NCBI GenBank assembly: GCA_000320545.1
Contig: ADNK01002659.1
Coordinates: 1 to 59,615, forward strand
Source: Bigelowiella natans CCMP2755
Lineage: Eukaryota; Cercozoa; Chlorarachniophyceae
Length of the DNA stretch: 59,615 nt
Direction of reading: 5' to 3'
Shown: positions 46,896-58,551 of the stretch, one piece after another
How the letters are laid out: every line of letters starts with the position of its first letter
How positions within the stretch are numbered: position 1 is the stretch's first letter
The notes under the pieces: model-generated
What the model was told of the DNA's origin: nothing
Seen by the model: only the letters and a program-made list of their open reading frames with translations
Databases searched by the model: none
Made by a program: the position numbers and the translations under genes

Positions 46896-49800
46896 ATGAA
46901 GAGTCTTGCGGTGAATGCATTAGCAAATCAGAAACCTGAGATTAAGGCCTCACTTACAAGGCAAAATACATCTGAAGAAATATTATTCGATTATCCCAAA
47001 ATATGCAATCTAATATGTTTAAGGTTCAATAAGCCTTCAATTGTCTCTGAGTTTGAAATTGAAAAAGAAGGCCCTTGCCTATTGGCTGAAAAGGCATATT
47101 TCATGCTTCAGGGTAACAGTCAGTTTGTTCTAATTTTTTTAATTCAAATATCTTAGTCGCTGTGGAAACCATTGGAAGAACTAAAAGCCGGGGATTGTCC
47201 TGAAATTATTGTGTCACAGGATTCTCTAATAGCAACTATCACCCCAAAGTCGTAAGCATATCAACTACATGTTGGTTATGAAGCATGTAGTAACGTAAAC
47301 TGTAACATGTATGTTTCATAGGATCATGAAAAAATTCAACAAAAATGCCAGGAATCTTGAGTGTAGTTTGAGGTTGAAGGTAGCCTCCACAAGTCCACAA
47401 GTAAAAATCGGAGACTATGATCATCTTCGTATAATGATTGTATAGGGCGTATTTTCGGGTGGAATCCTCACTATGCTTCAGCAAATTGACTTTCTTTCAG
47501 CTTTGAATAAGGTAATACAAGTTTTTATAGCTAATATAGATGTAAAAATTCATATATATATATATATATTCATAAAACCTTTCCTTTAAATTGAAACATA
47601 ATACATAAAACTTAGAATGGACTTGAAGTCCTATCAAATGCTTTAAAATACCAAGTTTTGGCTCCAGGAGAAGTACATTCAAGAAGCCGAAGGCCGATGT
47701 ATAGATCTTTCCGTAGACATATGTTCCTTTAATCTACAGGTATTGTTCAAAGAAGGGTCGACTGGATCCGAGTTTTATATGGTGTATCAGGGCGAGGTTT
47801 TCTGCTTTACATTCAAGAAGTAAGGGGGAAATTAAGACATCTGTTTTAGGTGGATATCACGAAGGAAGTTACAAAAATAAAGAGGACCGTCGCATCAGTA
47901 TCCTATACTGCTCTATAGTAAGTTAGATTCAATCATACATTCTTGAATTTCAGAATCGTGATGCTCGAGAGAGCTTCACCAACATCACAAATGATGCAAA
48001 AGTAACTTCTCTCGGGGCTGGAGATTTCTTTGGGTTTAGAAAAATGATAACATTAAATATATGTTTTAATTGCTGCTGTACTTTTTCGAATAAGTATCAC
48101 CTTGGCTAACACTTCTCTGCATCTAGGGAGATAACTCTTCTGACTGACATGCCCAGAACTGCTACGGTAGTTTATTCAAGTTCATATGCAAAAGGAGTGT
48201 TACAACACGTTATAAATAAGGTTACTGGGAGTACCGACTGCAGCTACTGTGTCATCCTATCGATAGAAAAACGCAGCTTCAATAAATTCATCGACGTCCG
48301 AATACATGTTATAAATGGACTAACAGGGTCTAATAACTTTAATGGTACTTACCATTCTTCAGGCTGTCGAGCTTGATTTTGTTGAAATAATGAAAGAAAG
48401 AATTTGTGAGCAGGTTCAACAATTATATCTCCCTTGACCAGAAAGAAGATCTGAAGATAGTTTTTGTTTCAGTTTCGGTCAACAGATTGCGCGTTCTTTC
48501 AGAACTTCCCAGAGTAGTTGTAACAAGTTGATATTGTACTACGCAATAATATTTTGGCATCGTTTATCAAAGGTCTAGAATGCCTGCGCTGGCAAAGGAG
48601 TGCGAGCTCACCAAAGTAGGGTGTGCTATGAAAACTATTTGTTCATATTGTAAGTACGTGGATTGATCAATGAACTAGGTGACAGAAAATGAATGGATAT
48701 TCAAAGAAGGGGACGAGGGGGACCAATTTTATATCATTGTTGGAGGGAAGGTCACAGTGTCTCGGGAAGGAAGAGAAATTGCCACTCTCTCAAGAAATCA
48801 ATATTTTGGTCTGTAATAGTTTACTTGTAGATGATGTTCACAGATGACCCATACAATTTTAACAGGCGAAATCGCGTTAATTTCTGACTCTCCAAGAACA
48901 GCGAGCGTGCAAAGCAAATCGACATGTCTACTTCTATCTATGACAAAACACAGCTTTCGCACAATGTTTTATGACTGTCCAGAGAGCCTTGCCGAAGTAT
49001 TTACTAATTTCCTAGCCTATGATCTTTGTGCTTGAATATGAAAATGAACATAATATTTGAATTAGGTTGAACTTAAAATCCTTGGAAAGAAAACCTCCTT
49101 GCGCTCGGTTATCTATCACCCAGAAGGTGCATATTTGAAATTATTCAACAACTATATTGATTACCCTATCCAATTAGGATATAAAATCTTTGAAGCTTAT
49201 CTAGTAGAACGATATGCTGCCGAAAGTCTCAGGTACTCCAGACAAAACTAAATTAATTTTGAAATATAAATAGCTATTTAGGTTTTGGAAAGCGGCTCGC
49301 ACTTATCGACACAGCATGGACTATGTTTACGAAAGGTTATGTTGGTAATCTACGGTGAAAATTTTCCATATAAGTATGATACTCATTTTAGTATTCAGAA
49401 GGAACGAATGTCTGCTCCTCAAAGAAGCATGCAGTTGAGTAGTCGAGGTTTAATATTAATTTCACACGACGTGTATCAGTATTACGTATCCAACAGAGAC
49501 ACAGAAGGGAATGAAGATTCAAAACAGGCTCATAGAATCAATAAAGCAGATTCGATGCCGACGGAAATTTGTAGCCCAACGATAAAAATAGGTTGGGTGC
49601 TTTGAAAATATTCCTTGATTGTATACAGTCTACATATGTTCTTTTTCTGTTTTTACTAAAGCTAAGGATGCAAATTTTGATGGAGGCAGCAAAATAAAAT
49701 ATGAACCTGAAAATTTGACGGAAGGACAACATGCAGCCATAGATGAAACAGCAGATAGGAAAACTAAGAATAACGAGAAAGAAGAGGAAGAAGCAAAAGA

Positions 49801-51274
49801 TAGGGAAGGAATTTCACAAATGGAAGAATCCACAATTCTCACCGGAGATTTGGAAGAAACAAACGAATCGTTGCTGTTACAGAGCCCTCAGGCACAAGTG
49901 AACTTTCATGAAGACGATCACAACCTAAATCCTGAGACTCCTACAAAATACCTAAAGAAGACGCTAAAGTATAATCTTTGTAGTTTTTTTTCATTTATGG
50001 TATCCTTTTTCGAAAAATAAGGACTCACTCACAATTCATATTATGATGAAATTCCCTCGTTATAGGTCAAGTAGCACAGAGTTTTCTCCTCCCGAAGAGG
50101 TTTGCAGAGCAACTTCAGAAAGACAATACCTCCGACTTCATTATCTAAGCATCCTAGTTGTATCCGTGCATCAACTTCAGCGCTATAGCGCGCCACTAGC
50201 CAACTCTTGCATATTCATGACAATTAGGTCAAACAGAAGAAAAGCCGGCGAACTCATACAATTCTCTTCGAAAGGGTTTGATCCAATAAATTGACGTAAA
50301 ATTTAACAACTTTGCAACCATCTCTGAAAAGTAAACTTTTTACAGAGTGTTACCCTTGCACAAGCAGAAGAGCCAATTTTAACAGAGGTATCAACGAAGA
50401 AATATGTGCATATATTATTTATGCAGATTCGAAACGTTTTTTGTTACCCTTTAGGATCAGCAACGGGATCTTATCAGAACTGCACAGTTTGTGTTCAACG
50501 AATTTATACGAGTCGGTGCTCCCCAGCAGGTGAAATTTGTAGTTTGATCATACATTGCATGCAGTATTTTAATCTTCCAAAAAAGGTAAACATCCAAGGC
50601 CGAACTCGAGAGAAAATTGTACAAGTAGAAACAATTAAAATATATTTACGCCTATATATATGTACATTATCTCATAGGAAATGAAAAATGCTAGGATCGA
50701 TACTCAGCTTTTTGTTGGTACATTGAAAGCGGAGTAGTTCAGTTGCATATATCTAATTTTTCCCAGTCACATGAAAAAAAAGATGCACTCTGAAAATGTA
50801 ATTTCTGAATCAAAAGAGAACACCAATCACCGTGTCTGCTATGTATATCTTGTGAAAACTGTTTCTGCATTTTTGGGAGTATATCTCTGAGTTTAATGTT
50901 TTACCTGCATATTTTCTATGCTGCTTCCTATTCCAGACGCCGAAACCGAGGCGATTAAACTGCTACAACGGGATAAGTTTCCGGGTTAAAAAAAATTAAA
51001 GAGTTTTTAGATTCATTGAAAGAAAGTTGAATGTCCTTCAGATTTCAGAGCTAGTTCCAGCTTTGAGAACCTCATCAATCTTGTATGCAATGGAACTTAC
51101 GTTGTTGATGAGCGAACTATGAAAGGAGCTAAGAAAATAAGACGAAAATCACTGGATAGGTTGGCATATAGCACTAGTGCTACGATTATCAGAAACATGG
51201 AGATTATCATCAATATATTCACATATTATAAATATAATAATGTTTTACTATCTTCAAAGAGTCCATTCCATTAG
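46896..51274 (+). CDS. Tandem cyclic-nucleotide-binding domains fused to an RGS domain
   Basis: Domain 1 exons: 47740-47796 (LFKEGSTGSEFYMVYQGE), 47850-47897, 47954-48033 (VTSLGAGDFFG) and 48127-48166 (GEITLLTDMPRTAT) continuing to ILSIEKRSFNKFID. Domain 2: 48679-48808 (WIFKEGDEGDQFYIIVGGKV) and 48866-48996 (GEIALISDSPRTASV). Both have the phosphate-binding FGE(I)xL...PR(T)A(T/S)V cassette of PKA-R/PKG. The RGS fold follows: 49066-49126 (SLRSVIYHPE), 49178-49232 (FEAYLVERYAAESL), 49282-49335 (RFWKAARTYR), then 50478-50529 (FVFNEFIRVGAPQQ), 50586-50624 (VNIQGRTREKIV), 50678-50717, 50937-50984 (AIKLLQRDKFP) and 51042-51159 (DFRASSSFENLI). RGS landmarks (E..L.FW, GAP..VNI, D.FP.F..S..F..L) are all there. 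49336-50477 holds acidic low-complexity sequence and unresolved exons. No kinase domain seen. The N-terminus (46896 ATG) is tentative. Confidence 0.82.
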
Positions 51275-52283
51275 TTCATGTGTTTATATTTTCTCGTTCT
51301 TTCGGCTCTGTTGCTTACGTGTAATAAAGCTCACATATCTTGGTGGTTTTTTACTAGGACGAAAAGTAATCATAGCATCGGTGCGTAAAGTTGATTTTTC
51401 TATATAAATTGCAATGGATACGTTACAACTCGCCCTTTTTAGCAAAATGATAGACATGCTATTATCATATACAAACTCATGAAAAGGCGTACATCAATAA
51501 AGAGTAATTGCAAAGCTAGCCTAAAAGACCCCGGGATGATGAATAAAATTTGTGCCAGACATGCTAGCATGGATAGGCTAAGAAACCATCTAGACCATGC
51601 GTAGAGATGTGTTAATTAAGCTAATCGTATACACGTCTGCAACAAGACTGTGACTCCTCATTGATCGATGTAGTGGCCATGAGCAATAACGCCATGCGTG
51701 CGCATAGTATGCACAGTATTTACCTTTTTATCTTAATTTTATTAAGCTATGCCATTTAGTTATGCCTGCTGTTAGATGCATACTAGCATACGAGGACAAT
51801 CTAGCATTGGATGCCATTGTAAGCGCTTCTACGAGCCCTGAGTTTCATTGGTGTAGCTATTCTTACACATATCATAGATGTGTGATGTACGCTAGCACTG
51901 CTTGCATGCGATTGCATCAGGTGTGAAGAGCGTTTCTACTTTAGTACTCCATGCATGATTTCATGACATCTCCTAGATCTATCTCTAGACCTACCTATCT
52001 AGCTATGCGCTCAAACATGCTAGCATAGACTCATGGCGTGCATCACAACTAGCAGCCGCACTTCATTGTATAGCAACATTTCATACATAATTTGGTTTTT
52101 CATTCTATCTGATCAATTTTACATATCTTAGCTAGTAAGCAGAGTCTAGCAGTATCCTGGCTGACATCTAGAGCATAGCGCACTGCTGACTGGCTAGCTG
52201 GGGGCACAACAAAAAGCTCAGTGTGCACAACAACCCTGCAAAGCCGCTAGCTTCCTCTGAATGACAAATACGATAGCAGCACA

Positions 52284-52322
<39 letters not shown>

Positions 52323-52478
52323 CTTTACAGACGCACATGTCATGACAATGAATCAAAAGTGTACTCTCTGAAAACCCACACACGTTCGCGCTCTGATAAA
52401 ACTATTTAGAAGCACGCACACACGCACCAACATATATGCACAAATATACACTCACAAACCTCACTATCCACAAGCCCT
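51275..52478. other. Convergent spacer, CTAG/CATG-rich, with (CA)n run
   Basis: No gene. From about 51510 to 52200 it is packed with words such as GACATGCTAGCATGG, ATACTAGCATACG, TACGCTAGCACTGC, CTAGATCTATCTCTAGACC and AACATGCTAGCATAGAC. A CA run lies at about 52283-52318. Confidence 0.65.
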
Positions 52479-53207
52479 TTAACATTCTAAAATAAAATGC
52501 AAAGAGACAGTGTAAGTCCCCTGAGTAGCGACTTCGATAAAGAGAAGGGAGAGCTGGTTATAACTACTCTGCGATGGGCTGGTGCTTCCTACCTCAAATG
52601 TAACCGGAGGGAACAGAAAGTGGCCTATCGCTAGCCCGATCATCGTTGTGACGAAAAGACCGGCGTTAAATGTCATGCAAACAAGCATCAACCCATACCT
52701 GTGAATCATCCGAATATATGTACTGTTCCGACTCGAGAAACTCATTATAGATACTGTGGTTACCCTATCGATGTGTGCGTTATGTAAAGAAGCGTTTCCA
52801 GGACAATTTTACCCCTGGAACCTACGAGCAGAACTTGTTGCAAGACCTGTAAGAGAAAAATAATCGACAATCAACAGTGAGCCAGCCTCCATCGCTGACT
52901 TCCCACACTTCGGTATATACTAAACCCTTCCCAACCTATTTTATATTTTCCCCCATCCCGAAATACTGACCAGATACTGCTTGAGTATGCATATGGCAAT
53001 AAGTACGAGACATCTAGATAGAAGAGCACGTCGGAAAGTCGTTAATATATGGTTTCAAATACATATTTTTGTCGGCTTACAATACGAAATATGCAGCCGG
53101 ATTCTGCACATGAAGCTGCTCGAATAAAACTATGGTATCGAAGCTCCACTCGAAGAACATTGGCATTTGCATCGAATGCTTTGAGCCGGAGGAGTGATGG
53201 TCAAGAT
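52479..53207 (-). CDS. Ctr-type high-affinity copper transporter (5' end incomplete)
   Basis: Four in-phase minus-strand exons: 53207-53081, 53013-52971, 52846-52764 and 52698-52479 (TAA). The first begins with a His/Ser/Met-rich stretch (DHHSSGSKHSMQMPMFFEW), the methionine-rich extracellular end of Ctr proteins. TM1 (CLVLIAICILKQYL) is reached across two splice sites, and TM2/TM3 carry YGLMLVCMTFNAGLF (the MxxxM-type ion path) and GLAIGHFLF (the GxxxG helix-packing motif). About 157 residues are visible, close to the family's compact size, with a 40-residue tail ending in Cys. Known role: trimeric uptake of Cu(I) at the plasma membrane or from vacuoles. A short upstream exon is needed because 53207 starts inside a codon; it was not identified. 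Confidence 0.88.
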
Positions 53208-54461
53208 CTGAATGACAACATTAATGTTTGAAAATATGGGATACAGCGGATAATTTTGGGTAGCTTTGCCAGATTATGGGCATGCTACGGCGAAGTATCG
53301 AGATCTTTGATACGCTACGGCCTTTCGAATAGATCCCTACCCCTCTCCAGCATTGAGGCTGCAAGACAATCCTGGAAGCGATGTACACGAGTGTCGGTTC
53401 CGCTGGTCGGGTTCTGTCCCGGATCCAAACACCGTGTATTTTCAACATGCGACAACAATTTTAGCTTTAATCCGGTAGAAAAATCCCATTCTTCTTGTGT
53501 GACTGGTAGCCCGGTTGTCGCTGTAGGCTCTTGCATCCCTTTTCAGTTGTGTTTTCGGTATCCAAATGCGAGATAAAAAAAGGAGGAGATATCCACGAAA
53601 TTTATCCGAAAGACATCAATATTTTGTTGTCGCACAAACAGAACAGTGTCACCGACGAAGAGCAGTTCCCCCAAGTCTCAACCCAAACGAAACACGAACA
53701 AGCTCCCGCCGGGAGGTAGGTCAAGGAGAGTAGACGTGAGAGCTTTTAACATGTTCGTTGAATAGAAACCCGACCTGTAAAGAGAGGGTTAACTAGGTGA
53801 AGTGATTTGCAAGGAGCATATATACGAAAAGTAGAAAATTAAGTTTTCTCTCTCCCGAGACTCGCATCTCAAAGACTTTTCAGAGTCTCATACACATGTA
53901 TTTAGGTGGGAAATCAAGATTCTGTAGAAAATTATTCGAGTCTATCGGCTCCATATTATAGTGAGGTTTTCCTACATACTGCAAGGAATCATTTACCACA
54001 TAACACAGAGTCTATACATATTTCGAGTAGAAACTTGATATCGGAGGTGCAGCCTCGATCCATCTCCATCCTCGCTTCCAATCCATTTGATGGCAGATAA
54101 GGTCAGGGAAAGTTAATTCTCTCCGTCATGATTCCAGTGCGATGTCTCACAAGCAAGGAAATTTCTTGCCTTTATATCCATTTTCCCCCTGACCACATCG
54201 TAGGATGCAGGCGGACCGAGCTCTCTCAATGAGGAGAGAATGCACGTCAAATCTTCGGAAAGTGAGCAATTAGGAAGTCTTACAGGCAGCAGCTCCGGTT
54301 CAGCGACAAGCTCGACGAAAGGTAATCCGTAGAAAGGGGAGGGTGGGGGGTTCAACAAAGTATGCGAGCACAGACAGAGGCTGTGAGGGAAATTAGGAGT
54401 ACAGAAATTAGGTGGCGACATCATTATCTGTATCAGCGCAAGAGTTATTCCTGGGATTTTG
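53208..54461. other. Divergent spacer between Ctr and DOCK-like genes
   Basis: It should contain both promoters, the missing first exon of the Ctr gene and perhaps 5' exons of the DOCK-like gene. A 103-codon minus frame (54424-54113) and plus frames at 53531-53719 and 53906-54100 have no recognisable motifs and are not called. Confidence 0.35.
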
Positions 54462-57400
54462 ATGATAATTGATGGAATGCTTCAGAGACTTATGCTCCCC
54501 AACCCCCCCCTATGCGCAGAGAGAATAAAGGACTACGAAAACCGGATCAGTAATGGTGAGAAGTCGTATCCTTCAGAAGAGCATCCGTGTGCACGTCTGC
54601 ATTATCGCATACGCAGTCACTATTCGGCAAACGTTTTGCATTCCCTCGAAGAGTTGCACTTAGCTATATATCAATTTTTCCATGTCTCATCACCACCCTG
54701 CTTCATGCATATAATCCAGCCCAAAAGGTCCCGTTCTTGCCCGTCAGTAATGGGAAAAAGAAGAGGATGACACGCTCCAAATCTCCACAGGTACGCATTT
54801 CCCTAAATTAGTTATGAGCCACCACTTTGAATTATCGGCGACTCACAGGAATGTGTCTTTTCAACGAATATTCGGAATGAAGACTAACGTGCTGCATGCT
54901 GTTTTAGCGTCGTTTCCAGCCTAAGGTCACTCGGATCCCGCGATCGAAGACAGCTGATGATTTAGCAAAAGGCCAGGGTCCGGCGACCAACGAAGCCAAG
55001 GATAATGTTAAACACAATGACGACAAGGAGAATAATGACTTTATAGGAAGTAAGGAAAGTGCGTAGATGCTTACTATGTGCCTGTCCTTTGTCGCCCCAC
55101 CCCGTCTTAAGGTACCAACCATCCCGTTTTAGGTGCAATTTCAGGCGTGTGGGGGCGCCCTCTAGATTCAGCGGCCGATGATTACATCCAGTCAGTCTTT
55201 CATTTGCGTTCTGGAAACGTGACCATCGATACTCACCCTCTCAAGTATCTTCCCCCACACTTCCCTCCCGCCCCTCCGATGGCGGGCCCTCGCGAGGGGG
55301 AGGGGGATGGCAAGACGAGGAAAAGTAGCCCTAAGGGGAAGGCAGGCATGCTACGTGACGCCATCAACAAGCCCAAGGAAGTTAGAGAGGCTTTTGGGCA
55401 TGTAATGGATCCCTATGGTGACCCTTTCGCACCGCGCCATGTTTACGAGGTAGGAGAGAGCAATCTATGGATTTCTTCAGCTTAGACTTTGAGATCAGTT
55501 TGTGAGAGGGAATATTGTTCCGATGGCGAGTGAAATTTCATTGTGTGAAGTATTTACGATGAGGTCGGCATCTGCTAGTGTTTGTTTGCTCTGTTTGTTC
55601 GATACTCTCTCATAATACTACCTCCTCGCTGTAGCTCACCGGTCTCATTATCCACCGTCGTCGTTGCCTACTCATCATCATCACCACCATCATCGTTCGT
55701 CATCGCACTTACAATCAGGCTCTCGACCAATATCAAACGGCATGTACCGAAGTCGTATTTCCCCAAGGACAGACAGTGCCGGAACCTGGCAAGGAATCAA
55801 GGGAGGTAGAAAGTCGTCATCGTCATCGTCGTCGTTGTTGTTGTTGATGCTGTTATTGTAGCATAGAAGAGGGTATTATTATTCGATACGTCCACTTGAG
55901 AGAGTTATGTTGTAGGTGCCGAATGATAGTGATATTTCTCTCCATAAACACAGTAGTGCTGGAATTCTTTCTAAAACCTTCCTTTCTCCCCCCCCCCCCC
56001 CCATCCCCCCCCCGCCTAACTCCTAAGGTCGAATTCGCCCAAGATGAGATATATTATTATCCTGAGACTGGGGAGGAGGAAGGTTTTCCTCATTCATCTC
56101 GTCCTTTTTCCTACGCATTTACTTTTAAAATGATGTATGAAACGATGCAAGACGCTTGTTATTTTTTTAATGCGGATGGTTCCATTCTCATTCGCAACAC
56201 TAACAACAACAATCTCCACCCACGCCGGCCTCGGAATCGTCCATCTTTATCATCGCCACCTTAATGCCCCCCTTTCCCCCCTTCCCCCTCATCCCCTCTT
56301 CCATGTCCGGCAGGGTCGAAAGGGAACTGCGGTATAGATGACGATAGAGAAACGAAGGACTGGTGGAAATATGTCCGTGGGAAGAAACCTCCAGATTTCA
56401 TCGCTTCAAGGCCAAATCCCGTACTCGCCTACCTGGCCTTCAGACATCCCCGAACGAATCCCGGCATTAAGCTCGGCAGCTCGCCCAACCCCACCCCCCC
56501 CCCCACCCCCGACTCGGAAGCCTACCGGTTCGTTTTCACGTTTCGCGGCCTTAAAATCATGGGAAACCCGTACCTAGAGCCCCTCCACTGCGAGCTCTTC
56601 ATCGTCGATGTGGCCACGCGCCAACGCGTTTCGGAGACTTTCCGTGTCGCGGTTGATGGCAAAGGGGTTGCCTCCGCCGCCCATAGCTGTCTGTTTAGTG
56701 TGGAGAGGCCTCGCGCATCGCTCTGCCTTGTTGCGAGGGTTACGCGGCGGCTCACGGGGGACTCGAACACGTTCGAGTTCTTATACACCAAGGGACAGGG
56801 CTCCGCTAAGGAAATGAAACGGCACTTGGACGCCGTGGACAACGCGGGGAAACATCTGGAGCGATTCTCCCAGGGATTCGGATTTGGATGGACGCCACTC
56901 TTCGCCCGGAAAGAGAGGAGGGACAAGGGGAGCAACGTCCTCACATTCATTGGCTCCAAGCCGATCTCAATACAGCTCGGGCTGCCCACCCGCCCGGACG
57001 AGGTGTCGCTCGAATGGCTCTGCGACACCATCATGCAGTACAAGGTGAAGCGGAAGCTCAGCGCGTTGAAGAGCACGAAGGCAGTCATCACCGTCGCCGG
57101 CCAGCCGATGCAGAAGAAGTGGACGCTCACTGATGCTATTCACTATCTCCATCATAAGATCGGCCACGACCTCATCGACGCCAACGGAGCACCCGTACCT
57201 GCCGTCGGCTCCCAACCCCTCCCCTGCATACCCTTCGGGGCCTCGGAAAGGGCGAAGAGGGCAAGGGGTGGGGCCAGCGTTGGTGGTTTAGACCAAAAAC
57301 CATCAGTGGAAGTGCCGCCTAATACTGAGCGGTCAGAGACTGGAGACTCCTCGTCTTATGGCCCCTCGAGCCCTATGCCTCTTAGCAAGTTCATTGACCT

Positions 57401-58516
57401 TAGCCCGACCCCCGTGACGCGATTGAAGGCCTTGTCGGAGGAGGGGGGGACTGTTGAGGGGAGGGGCAACGAAAATCCTATCGCGCCATCACCCCGCATT
57501 CCGAAGGCGTTGTCTGCTGGGAGACAGGGGGAGGGGGGGGCAGAGGCAGCGTCAGCAGTGGCAAAGACCGATATTATCAAGTCATCTCCGGAACTCCCGA
57601 ATGCCTCTTCCCTCCACTCGACGGGGGAAAACCAAAGTCAGCAGAGAGAAAGGGGGGTGGGGGTTGCCACTAGTATGGACGAATCTGGGAAAACAACAAC
57701 CGAGGCTACTAGCAGCACGGCAGGTGAGAATGATGATGCCCTAGGCGATGGAGCTGCAGCAGGCACAGCGGTTGATCCAGCGGAGGCAAAGAAGGAGGAG
57801 GCTAAGGATGATGGAGTCGGCGCTACGAAACCAGATGCTAAGCTTCACACTCCCGGTATTATACAGAACATTCACACTCTACCTCTTTGCACATATTCGC
57901 AACCGTCGGTGACTGCAGTAAGTAGCACCAAAACCAAAACTCGGGTGCTTCTTGTTTTTAAGTGGAGAGTAAAATCTCTCCTCCTCCTCTTCCTCCTCCT
58001 CTCTACACCCTCTCTCCCTCAAGAAAGTAATGGTAGGAGATGCGATGACTGGGAGAGAGGGTCATTCAGCGTTCTTGACGGAAAAATCCATATTTAGTAG
58101 TATATTTTAAAATCTTACTGATTGAATCGTCGTTGCTGCTCCTCCTGGTCCCTTTCCCCCACTTGCCCCCCTTCCCCAGACGAAAGCGAGGACGCCAAAA
58201 AGAAAACAAGAGCGACGGCTACAGGCATGGACGATTCGGCAGCTACAGTGACGTTTAACGAATCTGCTTCTTCCAACAAAATTCTGGTTTCAGCGGGGGG
58301 GACTACGGAGCATTTCGAGCGAGAGGAGGAGGAGGAGGAGGAGGAGGAGGAGGAGGAGGAGGGGGGGGGGGAGGATCCATCTTCGAAAACGCGTGGAAGT
58401 GGGAGTGTGTATAATGGCGAATCAGATCATGGGTCCTTCTCCCTTTTATATCATGTTTTGTTTTCTTGCTTTCTTCCACCCTCAAAGCCAACATTTTCCC
58501 ATCGCATCGCATCCCC

Positions 58517-58551
<35 letters not shown>

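Noticed and set aside
46896-51274. Calling the cNMP protein a PKG-type kinase
   Set aside because: No glycine loop, HRD or DFG motif could be found downstream; RGS landmarks occur there instead.
54113-54424. Minus-strand frame of 103 codons between the Ctr and DOCK-like genes
   Set aside because: It has a plausible composition, but no motif, and it does not connect in phase to the Ctr exons.
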